64,000 nt of DNA from Lonicera japonica (GCA_021464415.1 JAKCWG010000346.1:1-64000); one strand, 5' to 3'; positions 35,690 through 48,990 are shown, counted from the first letter of the stretch. The notes: generated by a model from the sequence alone, not told the origin. Numbers and translations: made by a program.

Positions 35690-37560
35690 TTATGACATGA
35701 GTGAAAAGTGGGAACGGGAATTTTCTTTAATTTAGACACAACAAGACACGATTAGCACGACAATAATGTAGTTACAGTTTCCTATCAATTTTGTTTTAGA
35801 AATGAACATAACACAACATAACTTCAAGTTCAAATTCTAGACGCAAATAGATGAGCTTTTAACCTGCCACGACTTGAATAGGGTTAGTTTCGAGTGGGTT
35901 TTCATTGAACAAGGTTGGGTTTTCATAGAAAAACCCACATTATCAAATTGAGTCAGTTTGGGTTTATATCAAATGAACCCGTTTGACTCGTCTTGCCCCG
36001 AATATATTATTTTTTCTCTTTCATACGCTTAAAATATTCCATAATTACACTTTAAAGGGGTGGGTTCAAGTTCAAGCACACTAACAAGTGGAGCGTGTTC
36101 AGGTCCAATGAAGAACCCATATTAAGTTGAGTTCAAGTTTAGCTAAGCTAAAACACGCCCAAAATCCGATACGTTGTCATCTCTACCACTATCCAATAAA
36201 TTGAACTTAGTGGGTTGATTGTTTGGATTAGAGTAAGAAGAGGATACCATAATGGGCCAGCAACTGTTGTGACCCAGAAATTGATCCAAAAGTATACCCA
36301 TAAAATTTATAGATTAGTAAAAATAATAATTTTGATAGAATCTGGGTCCAAAAAGTAGCCCAGCCCATTGTCTAAAACTAAAATAGAGCTATTAAAGCCC
36401 AAAGACAGTGTTCCTACTCTTATCAGGGAGGAAATCTTATTGGCACAAAAGAAAAATATTTTCCTGTTGCATGAAAACTGCGTTTGAGAAAAATTATGTA
36501 TCATCTAAAAGATATTTAATTTGTTTGGTTCCGTTTACTAAAAAAGATGGAAAATGATTGGAATTATTTCTGTTACGACAAGTTAGATGAGGAGATAAAT
36601 CATTTAATGACATACTCTTCATCTTATGCTTATTTTTATGAGTAAAATATATATTTTTTTTGGGCAATAGTTTAATAAACTAGGAGCCCGTTTATAAAGT
36701 TAACAGCAATACTACAAACAATTAAAAGGGCCCAACTAATGTATCAGGTCCAATTTCATACACTCTTCTTTAATTTATTATTCGTTTTTTCCTTGCTAAA
36801 TACTTTTCTTGTAAAAGACAAAATTCTCTCTCCCAATATATATATATATATATATGTTTACTATTAAAAAAAATATTCACTTTATGAAAAATAAGTATCA
36901 TCTATTTTAAAAGGTAAACGGATAAATTTTTCATGAAATTTGGTAGAAATGATCACTATATAATAAATAGAGCATTCCCACTTAATTTCATAAAATCTCA
37001 ATTTGGAAGTTGGTGATTACATCATGTAAAATTTCAATGGACAAAAACTAATATATATATATATATATATCATTTTCGTAACAGCCATTTTTCGTTTGAA
37101 TTATTTGATGATATTATGTAGAGATGATCTACTCACAATCGTGATCATATCTACGAAATTTCATGAAAAGTTTATTTATTTACCTATTGAAATGGATGGT
37201 CCATTTTTTTTCTTAAAGTGATATTATTGTATCTAGTGAGCTTGTGTATATTTATATTTTTATATTTCTATGTGTATGTAAATATGAATGCTTATGTAAC
37301 GATGAATAATATATTAGTATTCTTTTATTTTGTAACAAATATTAGTATAATTAATTATTATATATTTGAATTTTCTTACATTGTCTATTTGTTTTTCAAT
37401 TCTCACGTTTTTCTTATTATAATTAGGATATTGCAAATTTGTTTGTACATTGAATGGACATATGTAAGTAAATCACGTTGTATTAGTTTTCTTATTTATT
37501 GTATTTTTTTTGATCAATTTAGTTATTATAAAACAAATAATTTTATAATCATATAAAAGG
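35690..37560. repeat. segmental duplication H, copy 1 (partner about 39500-41345)
   Basis: Shared order includes GGGTTCAAGTT, AGCCCA(G/A)CCCATTGT, AAGATATTTAATTTGTTTGG, GACAAGTTAGATGAGGAG, GATGATCTACTCACAATCGT and AATGGTTGGTCCATTTTTTT-like text. The copies are well diverged. MITE family A core words occur within both (near 36525 and 40525). (TA)n runs lie near 36840 and 37050. The 112-codon frame at 37218-37556 is AT-driven and not supported as a gene. Confidence 0.75.
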
Positions 37561-37604
37561 CCTTGAACATAGGCACAAGAGTCTTTTATGACAAATTATT
37601 TTTA

Positions 37605-37905
37605 ATTTTTTAGGCCCCCTTTAATAATGTAGATAGAAAATGATGGGAAAATAATTACTTTTATGACAAGTCAGAAGATGAAATTAATAGTTTGATGAGA
37701 TACCCTTTATCTCGTACTTATTTTTATAAGTAGATGTTTTACATCTTTTTTTATTTTTTCTAGAATTTTGTTTTAATTCTCACCAACCAAAAAAATTATT
37801 TAATGAAAAAAGAGAAAAGTAAGAAAGAACTCTCATAATATTGCTTAACTCATTTTCTATGTGTTCACATAAATTAATTATTTTTACTATCATTTTTAAG
37901 TCTGG
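37605..37905. mobile_element. MITE family A copy
   Basis: Left end GGCCCCCTTTAATAATGTAG, core TTATTTTTATAAGTAGATG, right part ACATAAATTAATTATTTTTA. It is the same layout as 7148-7440 with imperfect foldback. It lies just outside duplication H. Confidence 0.45.
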
Positions 37906-38629
37906 TCTTATAAGTGCGCTGATTGAATATATGACTCAAAATCCATCCATTGGAATCCACCGAATACACGTGTATGACAACCAAACATGCATCCTATAAG
38001 TAAAGAATTAATCCGGACAATATATCAAAGAAACAAATTAAAATCCAAAATTTTAAGTAAACAAACCATCAAACTTTAAACACATTACAAAACTTTATAA
38101 ATGAAGGGTTTTCAAACTTCTATAAGGTTTCTCAACAACACGTACTTTGTGCTAGAAAAATAATTAATTTATTCTATTGTGGAAATTGTGAAAATAATAA
38201 ATAAATAAACTTATCGATCGAGTCTTATGAGAACACAATTTCTTAAGGTGAAATTACCCACTCTATTGAAGCGCTGACAGCTTTCATGATCACACACCTC
38301 CCAGGATTCAACGATCTAGGGTTCTACCAACACAATAGAGTCCCTATTTAGAACTCTCAAAATACTCCATAAATAATCAAAGTCGAAAAGTATATGTAAA
38401 AGAAATTGAACTCGTTCTATGTTTTTATCAATGAAGATGAGCTATATGTAACTAAGAAACAGAAGGATAATGGGTATAATGCATTAACGCATTATGCGTA
38501 ACAGTAGTCCCACAACTTAGTCAATGTTAATCTCTAAATAAATTTAAAAAAAAAATAAAATTTAAATTAAATATTTAAATAGCAAAAAATATTGGAAATT
38601 TTCAAAGAAGCCCCAATTCAAAGACCCTT
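37906..38629. other. AT-rich non-coding
   Basis: Contains a short palindrome ATAATGCATTAACGCATTAT near 38476-38495. No gene found. Confidence 0.45.
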
Positions 38630-38710
38630 TAATAAAGGGTGTCACTCTCAAGAATTGAACCGTGGTCGTCCAAGCCCAAATAACCAAGCCTCTCCCACTT
38701 GAGCTATGTA
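38630..38710 (-). mobile_element. tRNA-like SINE head
   Basis: The minus strand reads TAGCTCAAGTGGGAGAGG (38706-38689, A box) then GGTTCAATTC (38661-38652, B box) at tRNA-like spacing. No intact cloverleaf was drawn, so a SINE head or degenerate tRNA is more likely than a working tRNA gene. Confidence 0.5.
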
Positions 38711-39499
38711 CCTCAAATTAATTATATCATTCACATATAATATATAAACAACACTTTGTTCTTCAATAAGTCAAGCTTACTTGCAAGTGGGTTTTGTAGA
38801 CATCAAGCTTACATGAAACGGAAGTGAAAGTGCAACTTTCCGTTCTATAAATAAAAATAAATAAACACTTCTTGATGCCTCAGGAAAAGTGCTCCAATAA
38901 ATAAGAAAAAAAGGACAAATGGGGCCAACAAAGACCCGCCCTCTAGGCTTACAAAGAAGTCCCTCTAAGAAGAAATTATTAAGCTTGAAAAAATGGATTA
39001 AGCTTATGCAACAAAGTTGACTAAAGAAATCTAAAAAAGTGCTAAAAAACGACCTCGTAATAAAGAACATCCAAAAAAAACACCTAGAAAATCAACTAAT
39101 CAAAAGTTGGCCTATGCATCCTCTCGGCTTCATCTTCTCAAACTACAATGGCATCGAAATAGGATCACTTGTTGAATGTTAGAATGTACTTGCGACAAGC
39201 CATCACTTTTTTGTACTAATTATTGATACGAAATTCGTAGTCCGATTTCTTTCTTCTCCTCCTTTCAACTTTTGTCTTGGAATCCAACTCAATATAAGAA
39301 TTAGGAAGATAATACAAGAATAAAAGGGATATGAGCTAGAAGGACGGGGCAAAAGAGAGTTCAGTGTAAGGCTTGGGAGTAGACGGAACCCATACTGAAG
39401 ATCGAGGAGCCCAAGCCTTGAAAATTAATTATGGTCGTGGTAGGTTTTAATAATATTTATAATTTTGGAACTATTTAAACTAACTTTAATTGATTACTC
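38711..39499. other. non-coding
   Basis: The 97-codon minus frame at 38777-39070 has no recognisable domain. No element termini were identified. Confidence 0.4.
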
Positions 39500-40813
39500 A
39501 AGAGAGAGATTTTTAATTAAATGACAGTTCAAATAGGGCATGAGTCAAATCTATTTCAAAGTGGGCCGAGTCTCATTACGGCAACAAAAAATAGCATGGG
39601 AGCAAGGAAAAATGCATTATCCACTAAGATGTTCGACTTGAAAGAATTTAGTTTCAGAAAAAGCGGGACTATAAAAAATGGCTTAGCCCGTATTTTTAAT
39701 TCGTCTTGATTTGAATGGGACTATGGGAGGCGCGATTTTTTTTAACCAGGTCAAGTTTTTTATAGAGATTTAAATAAAAGAAATCTGTTTGACTTAACGT
39801 ATCTCGAATATAGTAGTTTTTTTTCTTTAATAACTTTATAATTATATTGGGACGGGGAGGATTCGGGTTCAAGTTTAAGTGTTTTAGCGAATAGGATTCA
39901 AGTTTTTCAATGAAAAATGATTTTCAGATAGGATCGTGTTCAAATCGAATTTAATTTTAAGCGGGTCATATTCATGTTACCACCATCTATAGGACTTTGT
40001 GGGTTGGTTGATTGGTGAAAAAAAGAAAAAAAGAAAAAAAAAAAAAAAGAAGGAAAACAAGGAGTTTATGGTTGATTGGTGGGATTAGAGAAAAAAAAAA
40101 TAGATAAAACAAGGTGTTTATAATGGGAGCAGCTTCTATTATGATGCATAATAGGATACAAAGTGTAACCTAGAAAATTGGCCAAGGAGCAATTTTTATT
40201 TTATTATTTTTTTAATAGAATTTGGGCCCCATGAGGAGCCCAACCCATTGTTTAAATTTTGTTTCTTCAAACAATTAATACACTGGATTTTTAACGGCCG
40301 TCCACAAAATCTCGTTTTTTTTTAAAAAAAAAAAGTTTGCCGCCCATGTCAATTTTCAATTTATTAAATAGTTTCTAGTGAGAACTTATTCTTGAATAAC
40401 ATGAAAAATACCGGTTACCATAATTAAGTAACCTGGGAAATACCCGTTTAAATAGATAGTAATGGTAAATAAAAATTGGAGGAAAATTATGTATCATTTG
40501 AAAGATATTTAATTTGTTTGGTTCCGTTTGATAAAGAAGATGGAAAATGATTGGAACAATAATTCCTTTTACGACAAGTTAGATGAGGAGATAAATTATT
40601 TAATGAGATATTTTTCATCTCGTACTTATTTTAATGAGAAATTTTCAATAATTTTTTTTTAATAGTTTAATAGACTAGGAGGTCATTTATAGAGTTAACT
40701 GCAATACAACCAATAAAAGGCCCCAAAGAACGTATTAAGTCAAACTTCATACACTCTCTTATTTAATTTATTATTCATTTTTTCCTAGCTAAATACTTTT
40801 CTTTAAAAGACAA

Positions 40814-40854
<41 letters not shown>

Positions 40855-41345
40855 CTTATTATTAAAAAAAAGTACTCACTTTATGTAAAATAAGGATCGT
40901 AAATTTTAAAAGGTAAACATATAAATTTTTTTATGAAACTTGGTAGAAATTATCAATATATAATAAATAAATCATTTCTGCTTAATTTCATAAAATCTCA
41001 ATTTTGAAGTCGGTGATTACATCTTATAAAATTTCAAGGACATAAATTAACTTATATATATCGTTTTCATTACACCCATTTTTCCTTTGAATTTTTTGAT
41101 AATATGATGTGGAGATGATCTACTCACAATCGTGATCATATTCACAAAGTTTCATGAAAAAATTATTTATTTACCTATCAAAATGGTTGGTCCATTTTTT
41201 TTCCTTAAAGTGTAATGATGAATAATATATTGGTATTCTTTTTATTTTGTTACAAATATTAGTATAAATAATGATTATATGTGTGAATTTTTTTACATTA
41301 ATTATCTATTTGTTTTTCAATTGTCACATTTTTCTTATTGTAATT
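39500..41345. repeat. segmental duplication H, copy 2
   Basis: Partner of 35690-37560. Here the (TA)n of copy 1 near 36840 is replaced by a long (CT)n run at about 40817-40851. Confidence 0.75.
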
Positions 41346-41353
41346 AAGAGTTG

Positions 41354-41900
41354 TTAATAATTTATCCCTTAAAGTTTACCCGCTTTTGCACTTTCATCTA
41401 TGAAATTTATTTTGCATAATATCCGTCCTTAATGTTTGTTCCTGTTTTCACTTCAGCCCGAAACTCCAAGTGCTGTTAAGTTTTTGGATGGAAAAAAACA
41501 TGTGCGTTGCACTTGAGCACTATAGTGGGGTTAAAAGGTTAAGCCAATATATGCTCTTATTTATGTTTGTTTCAAGACCAAATCGGGGCAAAATCAAAGC
41601 GTGGAGTTGGAAAAACAACATAAAGAAAAAATGAACAAATTAAAGCATTATGGTTAAATTTAATGCTCTAATTAAGGCAAAATGAGTTGGGAATTAGAGC
41701 ATTATAGTGGCTTGACCGTTTTACCCCGTTACAATGCCCATGTGCAAACACAAATGGTCTTTTTCATCCAAAAACCTAACAATGAGTGGGGTTTCGAACT
41801 AAAGTGAAAATGAGAGCAAACTTTAAGGACGAGTGTTGTGCAATATGAACTTTATGGACGAAAGTGCAAAAATGAGTAAACTTTAAGGGAAAATTATTAA
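41354..41900. mobile_element. 547-bp foldback element
   Basis: The left end TTAATAATTTATCCCTTAAA matches the complement of the right end (TTAATAATTTTCCCTTAAAG). Pairing continues for about 150-170 bases: TTTTGCACTTTC, TCCTTAA, TTTTCACTT and GTTTTTGGATG occur in both halves. No transposase. The long terminal inverted repeats suggest a Mutator-like or foldback MITE; no clear target duplication was seen. Confidence 0.7.
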
Positions 41901-42021
41901 TAAATCTACATTCGTAAAACATGCATTTTCTTCAACAAAAACACCAACACAAGTATACAATATATATATATGTATACATGTGTTATTTAGAAAAGAAAGA
42001 AAGGAATTTTAGAAAGCGTAC

Positions 42022-42276
42022 CCATGATCAACGAGGAATCTCATGAGAGACCAACTCCATGAGGATCCAAAGAACATCTACAATTGGAGCAGCCTGAGCA
42101 ACATTGCGGTAAACCACAACATGCCTGCAATCTACCCTGTCATCGCCATACCAATTGATGCCTTCCCAGTCATCATGATGGAGGCTGCAGCGTAGGACGC
42201 AATGAGCATCAGTAAAAGTCACCTCTTCCTAGTCGCCTTCTAACCTATCGGGTTGTCCTCCTTGAGCAAGATTCAT
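42022..42276 (-). pseudogene. PMD gene exon 1, copy 2
   Basis: Minus strand from ATG at 42276 to a GTACGC donor at 42021. It aligns with copy 1 exon 1: VTFTDA, VLRCS, HHDDW, VVYR and SHEI are shared. A TAG replaces the Gln codon of copy 1 before EEVTFTDA, and a TGA follows SHEIPR, so it is not translatable. Downstream PMD exons are absent. The first residues differ from copy 1 (MNLAQGG against MDPAHL), so the family shows N-terminal variation. Confidence 0.65.
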
Positions 42277-42426
42277 AGTAGTGTGAGTTTTGGTAAGAGA
42301 GAAATCAGCAAAACCTAATCTGGCAGAGCTTCCGTGCTTAGGGAGAGAGAAAGCAAGATAAAGAGGAAAAAGCTAGAGAGAGAAATTGAATAAGAGAATG
42401 AGGTGAGATGAGCTTAGCAAGGGGTT

Positions 42427-42507
42427 CTTATACTAAACACGTTTGTTGCACGACAAACAGGCTGTTTGTTGCATGACAAACTGATCTCACCAAATTGTCG
42501 CGCGACA
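42427..42507 (-). promoter_or_regulatory. antisense PMD promoter of copy 2 with decayed palindromes
   Basis: TATA-like site (TATAAG on the minus strand, 42432-42427), then motif copies at 42444 (TGTTGCACGACA), 42467 (TGTTGCATGACA) and 42496 (perfect TGTCGCGCGACA). Steps are 23 and 29 bases. The changes are CG to TG or CA, as expected from decay of methylated CpG. Confidence 0.7.
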
Positions 42508-43012
42508 TTTCGCCTTCCCCAAAGTTATTTAACCCTTTTTCTCATATTTTTTCCGATAAGGGACTTCTAATGTGTATTTTTCATGATTTTTTGTGTTAAA
42601 AACACACACCTGCATGATAATTATCAAACGCAAGATTCTAAGTTGTTTCTTTAATCGCGAGAGCAAATAACCTACAAAGGAATATCTGATCTCTAGAAGA
42701 TTAAAAACCAGCAATGAGAATGAGAAAATATCAAAATGAGACCGGAATAAAAAGAATTGAAAAAGTAAAAAAAAAAAATCCCTCACAAAAGCCCAGAGTG
42801 AGTGAGAGAAACATAAATGTAAATAGTGACACAGAGAACCACACCAAAAGTGACAGTTAGGTCAAACCGGCTCAGGGCTTCTTATTGGGTGGGTAAGGCT
42901 CCTGATCACTAGAACGAGAAAAAAAAAGCTCCTTGCCAAAAATAAGAAGGTAGGAAAAGCTTCCCCGAGCGAGGTAAAAGTGACGACATTGGAAAACATA
43001 AAATGATGTGGG

Positions 43013-43310
43013 CCAACAATTGTCAAAAGATTAGGGGATCGTATTGCCTAGATTGATTTTATGGTTTTTTTATCAAAAAAAAATAAAAGTTTGATAAGCA
43101 AAATTAAAACTCTAGGTTTAATCAATTTTACTGTTGAAATATGTGTTGTGTTGTCTAACAATTATATCAAGCAATCACATGAAAAGTAATCATACAACAC
43201 TAGGAATATACGACGTATCCCTACTTATGTAGGATTAATTATCGGGACTAACCGGCAGTGTTTCATTATGATCAAAACGGACTTACAGACTTGATGATTT
43301 ACAAAAATTG
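43013..43310. other. unassigned sequence before the gypsy element
   Basis: No match to copy 1 of the PMD element and no coding signal. With 60225-61449 it forms the sequence interrupted by the gypsy insertion. Confidence 0.4.
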
Positions 43311-43315
43311 CTTCT

Positions 43316-44494
43316 TGATTTAAAGGGAATTTTTAGAATTAATTTGTCGTTGCTTAGTTCCGCACTTAAATACAATAAAAACCCTACTTTTGTATAAAAT
43401 AATTAAACTAGTATAGCAAATAAATAGGAGTCAATCCAAATCCAAGTTATAAACTAAGAAATTAAAATAATTAAAATAAACTAATTAAATTATATCAGCA
43501 AGCAAGTAATCAATAATAAGAAATCCCAAGGAAAGAGAATCCACCACCATAGATATAAACAAAAAAGTATCTAATTATATTTTTAATATTCATCCATACT
43601 ATATAAACAAATTTAAAATCAACATCATTCTTTCTTTAAAACTAATGTAAATAAAAATAGGCATCGCCTGTATCCCCAATTATGGTGATCACAAGAGATT
43701 CTTCTTTTATTTTAAAAACAATTAAAGTACTAGAAAGAAAACACATGTTATAGTAATGGTAATTTTAAAATCTATTTTAATTCGGGACGAATAATTAAAA
43801 ATCAATTAGAATTACATTAAGCCCATTACATCCATGGCGGTTTCATCCCTCCCATTTGGGAGATAATTTAGCCAAGCATATTAAATAAATAACACATTAA
43901 AACAAAGTAATAATTCACCATTAAAATTAAAGTACTTAAATACAAACTATAAAATATTAGAAAGCGTCCCTGTTTGTGATGCTCGAATTAACGTGTACCG
44001 CACGGCTTTATGCTATCCACTTCTTCTCCTTCAATACTTCGGCCGCACGACAACTAATATATGGAGTATTTTCTCTCTCTAGAACTCTCTAATAATATCT
44101 ATATTCAATCTATTTTTCCTATCTATTTTCTATATATTTTCTTCTATATTTTTCTTCTATATTCTTAGGTGTAGAGAATTGGTTTTTACAAGGTTTAGGA
44201 AACTAGAATTGTAGAACAAATAACAACTTTGAGTTCAATTAGGATTCTAATTAAGAGAGAGAATAAAGAGTTCTATTCGAATTAGGAGAGAATATTGAAT
44301 TGGAATATTCTTTCTTCTTTATCTTTCTTTTTGATCTTCAGTAGACTTCTTTCACCTTTTTAGACTTTTTTATTATAATTTACTTCTTCCCTACAAAAAG
44401 ACAAAATAAATATTAATCTTCCATAATTTAAACATTAATTATATTATAACAAATTTTATTTGCGGGTTAAAATAACAACTTTAGGCACTTATCA
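43316..44494 (-). repeat. gypsy 3' LTR
   Basis: Minus strand begins TGATAAGTGCC and ends CTTTAAATCA. It lacks an 85-base stretch present in the other LTR near 59163-59250 and has an extra pyrimidine-rich tract near 44090-44170. Confidence 0.9.
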
Positions 44495-44511
44495 AACTAC
44501 CCCCAAACAAC
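44495..44511 (-). other. gypsy polypurine tract
   Basis: The minus strand reads GTTGTTTGGGGGTAGTT directly before the 3' LTR start TGATAAG, the expected place for plus-strand priming. Confidence 0.65.
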
Positions 44512-45634
44512 ATTTTGCTAGTTCTCGAGCAAACATAAACTATCAAATATAGATAAGAGACCAAAATAAAAAATAAAAAATAAAATCCTATTCTACTCAA
44601 GTGTACCACTTTCGCTGGTTACTCTCGATTGCATTTACCGTATGCAATAAGGCCTAAAACACTAAGTTGCCAAAGTGAACGAGTTATAGCCTCGTGAGGG
44701 TTTGCAGTAAAGACGCCCCCAAACTTTATAAAAATAGAAATCAATTTTGATTTTTCCCTTATTTTTTCTCAAAGAATTCCTCGCCACCTATCTTTACGAA
44801 AGGCAAGAATTAGCAATGTCCAATTCACCATATGTAGTGAGCTACTAAAATAATATAAAAATAAACATTACAGAACTAGCTCAAAAAGGAAGTGTGCGTG
44901 TGTGGACAGCCAAACTAATATAATTTCCCATATCCAAGTAAAAGAATTATTACATTGCCTTTGAAAAAATTGTTTCGACTCCAAATCTCACTGGATATAC
45001 TCTCTTGAAAAAAAAATAGCACTATGAAATTTGGTTATTAATATCTCTCTTGTATGTGAGAAGGTTTTTCAAATTCAAATAACTCACATACTAATTAGAT
45101 GAAACGCATATGAATGAATATTTAGTCTCATTGAAAGGAATATTAATTACTTTATTTAAGAATGTCGAGCTACCCACCATAGCACCTTTTCATCTATTCT
45201 TCTCATCCCACCATACCTAACCATAGATCAAATAGGATTTTATTGGGTTAGCATGTGGGTTAAATATGGGCATAAGGAATAATTATCTCTGAGAAGGTAG
45301 GGTCTTCAATATCACTTTAGTAAGGAACAATAAGAATATATACTTCATTCAACTTTGAATTTTCTCATTCACTTCCAACATTACAGTCATTCTCTTTTTC
45401 TTTTTCTTTTTCAAACATCTTCTATCTTCATTCCCTTTTTTTTTCACATTTTTTTTCTTCCATTTATTTATTCATTCAGTTTTATTTTTTTTCAATTTAG
45501 CTTGTTCCCTTCCCTTTCTTCTTTCACAATCTTCCTAACTTCTCAGAAACAAATGGGATTTTATGGATATGAGTAAACAAAGAAAAGATTATTTTTTATA
45601 GGCTCAAATGGCTACTAGCGATAAATATATATAT
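44512..45634 (-). other. gypsy 3' internal non-coding region
   Basis: No protein similarity recognised. On the minus strand it is purine-rich in its upstream part (45370-45550) and has no sustained frame. It continues at 54054 beyond the copia insertion. Confidence 0.55.
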
Positions 45635-47190
45635 TGTTGACCTAAGGTCTTAATCTTATTTTGATAATAACAATAAATTAATCATGTATAATTTAACATG
45701 TTTCTTGATATAAGTATACAGTTCATTTACTTGGAAAATTCAAGAAAAACATGACAAGGATCACTCTTTCACTATTCGATCATTGGACAAGACAAGGAAG
45801 ATCACATCTATCAATGCAAATCATGAAGCACAAATGATCAAAAGATTATATGAAAAGCTTCAAGTAAAAAGTTTCAAATGAAGATCAATCCGAAGAAACA
45901 AATCAAAGTATTCGAAGAGTCGTTAATTTAATAATTGAGTGAGTGCTTAAGATTTATGTAAAGTTACTTTATTGATCAAATCCTTATAGCTCAAATATAT
46001 TCATACATATTTTAAAAGATTAATTCAAACAAGCTTGAAATTGAATTTATTTGAAAAACATGATTTTACAAAGACCGAGTTTCAAAATATATTCATATTA
46101 ATTTTAAACGATCATATTTTAAGCTCTAATAAAAATAGGTATCTTAGAAACATATCTTTGAGGTTCACAAATCATTAGAATTTTATTTGGAACTAAATTA
46201 TTAAATTGTAAAAATATTTTTATTTTACATTTAAAATTCGCTTAATTTTTGCCCAGTTTTGATCTAACGGTAAGATGGAGGCCTTCGCGAACTCTGATCA
46301 TTTTGAAATTTTTATAGTACTTAGAAAACATCTATGAGTACTTTTGACTAAAATTTGAGCATGATCCAACGGTCTATTTGGGAAACATTAACAAAACAAA
46401 TTTGAATTTTTGTCAAAACTAGCTGTTGAAAAGTTTTGAAAATGTGTACCTTGGAGCCAAAACCTTTCTTAATCATCCCCAACGGCCATATGGTTTTGCA
46501 AGCTATAAATATGAAGTCTTAGACATGTTTTAACACACTTGAATCATTCTACAAACTCATTTAACATATATACAAAGTTATTCAAGTATTCAATTCATTT
46601 CATTGATCAATCTTTCATCTTTTGAGCTATATATTTTTGATCAATCTTGATAACTCTAGAGTGAGCTTCATTTGTAATCTTCAAATACAGTTGAGAGTTA
46701 TTGTATTGGTGTGTATTGCCACAAATAATTTATTCTTCATTTCAAAAGAGAGTTTGTCTCTTTGTAGAGCAAGAGAGCATATCTTGTGAGAAGTGTAGTG
46801 TGTATAACTACATTGTGAGTGTTACGTGCATAACAACATTTGTATTGAGGTTTGATCTTCACCCGAAGAAGATTGAATAGTGAAAGTTCTCGGGGAACTA
46901 ATCGAGCGCGGAGTAGGGGGAACAAGCTGAACCGTGTGGACAAAAAATCTCGAGCTTCAAATTTGTTCAATCTTTCTAAACTCAAGCTCTATTTTTATTG
47001 CTATATTATTGCTTGTATTTTGAGATTATTTATTTGCTTCTCTTAAGATTGATTACTTGAAATTTATTATTTTTCTTGATATTGTTGCTTAGCTATGTTG
47101 CTTTGCTTAAATATTTTAAAAACGTTTTAATTCCGCATTAAGTTTTTAAAACCCTATTCACCCCCCTCTAGGGTTGTTTTTCGACCAACA
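45635..47190 (+). repeat. copia 5' LTR
   Basis: Begins TGTTGACCTAAGG and ends CGACCAACA, followed by the primer binding site. TATA-like CTATAAATATG at about 46503 suggests the transcription start. Confidence 0.95.
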
Positions 47191-47192
47191 AT

Positions 47193-47204
47193 TGGTATCA
47201 GAGG
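47193..47204 (+). other. copia primer binding site
   Basis: TGGTATCAGAGG two bases after the LTR matches the complement of the initiator methionine tRNA 3' end (TGGTATCAGAGC) at all but the last base. Confidence 0.9.
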
Positions 47205-47240
47205 TTGTACTCTTATTTTGATTTAACAATCTTAGAGTTT

Positions 47241-48990
47241 ATGATCATGTCTATATATCAAGGAACCGGTCTTTCCGAAGGTCTCTCCACCCATAGACCA
47301 CCTCTATTTGATGGTAAAAATTATAGCTATTGGAAAAGTAGAATGAGTACATTTTTACAATCTAGTAATTTTGAACAATGAAGAGTTGTACTTGAAGGAC
47401 CGTATGAAATTACCAAAAGAGATGATAGTTGAAAAATTGTTTCTAAGAAAATGTCCGAGTATGATGAAAATGATATTAAGAAAATTCAATATAATGCCAA
47501 AGCCTTAAATGCTTTAAATTGTGCATTAAGTATGGATGAATATAACAAAATTTCAAGTTGCAAAACGGCCAAAGAAATTTGGGATAAACTTGAGGTTACT
47601 TACGAAGGAACCACTCAAGTTAAAGATGATAATATAAATATGCTTGTTCATGATTATGAATTATTTAAAATGGAGCCTAATGAATCTCTTGCTTCCATGT
47701 ATAGTAGATTTTCTATTATTATTAATGATTTGGATCTTCTTTGAAAAGTTTATTCTAATGAAGATAAGATAAGAAAAATTCTTAGGATTCTTTCAAAGAA
47801 GTGGCGTCCAAAAGTGACGGCGATTCAAGAAGCAAAGAATCTCAAAACACTCAGCATGGACGAGGTTTTGGGATCTCTAAAAACTCATGAGAAGGAACTT
47901 CAAAGAGAAGAAGAAGATGATACAAAATCAAAGAAAACTTTAGCTCTCAAAACTATCTAACATGAAGATAATGATGTATCAATAGATGGTGATGAAGACA
48001 TGGCGCTTCTATTTAGAAAATTTATAAAATTTCTAGCTAAGAAGAAAAATTCTCAAGGAAAGGATAACAAATATCCATCATCCTCTAGAAGAAACAACGA
48101 TCGATCAAATCAACAAAGAGGAGAAAATGAAGAAATCAAAAAGTGCTATCATTGTCATGATCCCGGTCATATCAAGCCAAATTGTCCTGTTAGAAAGAAG
48201 GAGAAAAGGGATAAACGAGATAAAATATTCAAACAAATGAAGCATGAATTAAAAGGAACATGGAGCGATTCCGAAGAAGGAGAATCGGATGCCGATTCTA
48301 GCGATGAAGAAATGGCCAACCTTTGTCTTATGGCAAATGAAGATGAGGTAAATTCTAACTATAGCTCATTTAGTGATAATTTTGATGATAATGAAAGTGT
48401 GCATAATGAATATGATGAATTATTTACCATGTTTGAAGAATTACATATTAAATTTAAAATTCTCTCAAAAAAAATATGCAAGTCTCAAGAAAGAAAATTT
48501 CATTACTTCTGCCAAATGCGAAACTTTAGAAAATGAAAACATTGATTTTAAAAAGGAAATTAACTATTTGAAAAAGGGAAAAGAAAAGGATACTTCAAAC
48601 TTACTTGCACTAAAAAATGAGGATTTGAAAGAAAAAGTAAAGGATTTAACTAATAGTCTAACCAAGTTCACAAATGGAAAAGATAACTTGGATAAACTAT
48701 TGGGAGTACAAAGGTGTGTCTTTGATAAAGCCGGTTTGGGTTACAATCAAATCCATAACCAAAAAGATTACAAAAAAATTTTCAAGACATACACACCTCA
48801 TAATCCCACTAATCTTTGTTCATTTTGTGGAAGAAATACTCATAGTACACATTCTTGTTATTACAAAGAAAAGAATTTTGCTAAGAACAAACTTGCTTGG
48901 ATTCCTAAAGGAATCACTATGTACAATAACCCCAAAGGACCCAACTTATTTTGGGTACCAAAAGAGAAGTTACTTAAGATTTTGGTGTAG
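47241..48990 (+). pseudogene. copia gag, broken
   Basis: Capsid/nucleocapsid polyprotein that would package the element RNA in the cytoplasm. The ATG at 47241 opens a frame with the UBN2-type gag domain (PPLFDGKNYSYWKSRM, then NALNCALSMDEYNKIS and AKEIWDKLEVTYEGT) and a CCHC zinc knuckle at 48144-48185 (C-x2-C-x4-H-x4-C). The tail carries coiled-coil-like Lys/Glu/Asn-rich text and a second Cys/His patch (CSFCGRNTHSTHSC, near 48817-48860). Four in-frame stops interrupt it, at 47379 (TGA), 47430 (TGA), 47742 (TGA) and 47958 (TAA). A frameshift in the A-run near 48466-48473 joins the tail. It cannot be translated as one protein. Confidence 0.9.

Larger units (their letters stand above)
42018..43012 (+). 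mobile_element. PMD-carrying LTR element copy 2, left piece
   Basis: Matches about 2172-3190 of copy 1: PMD exon 1, its promoter and palindromes, CCACACC-AAAGTGA, GGCTCAGGGCTTC, AAGGCTCCTGATCAC and GATGTGGGCC. Similarity stops near 43012. The matching LTR side lies at about 61450-63360 in the same orientation, so the copy was probably split by about 18.4 kb of later insertion; separate fragments cannot be excluded. Confidence 0.65.

Noticed and set aside
37218..37556. 112-codon hydrophobic ORF
   Set aside because: AT-driven Ile/Tyr/Phe text inside a duplicated non-coding segment; the partner copy near 41200 does not keep the frame.
46737..47046. ORFs near the end of the copia LTR, repeated at 53595-53904
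   Set aside because: They lie within the LTR and appear twice only because the LTR does; no domain.
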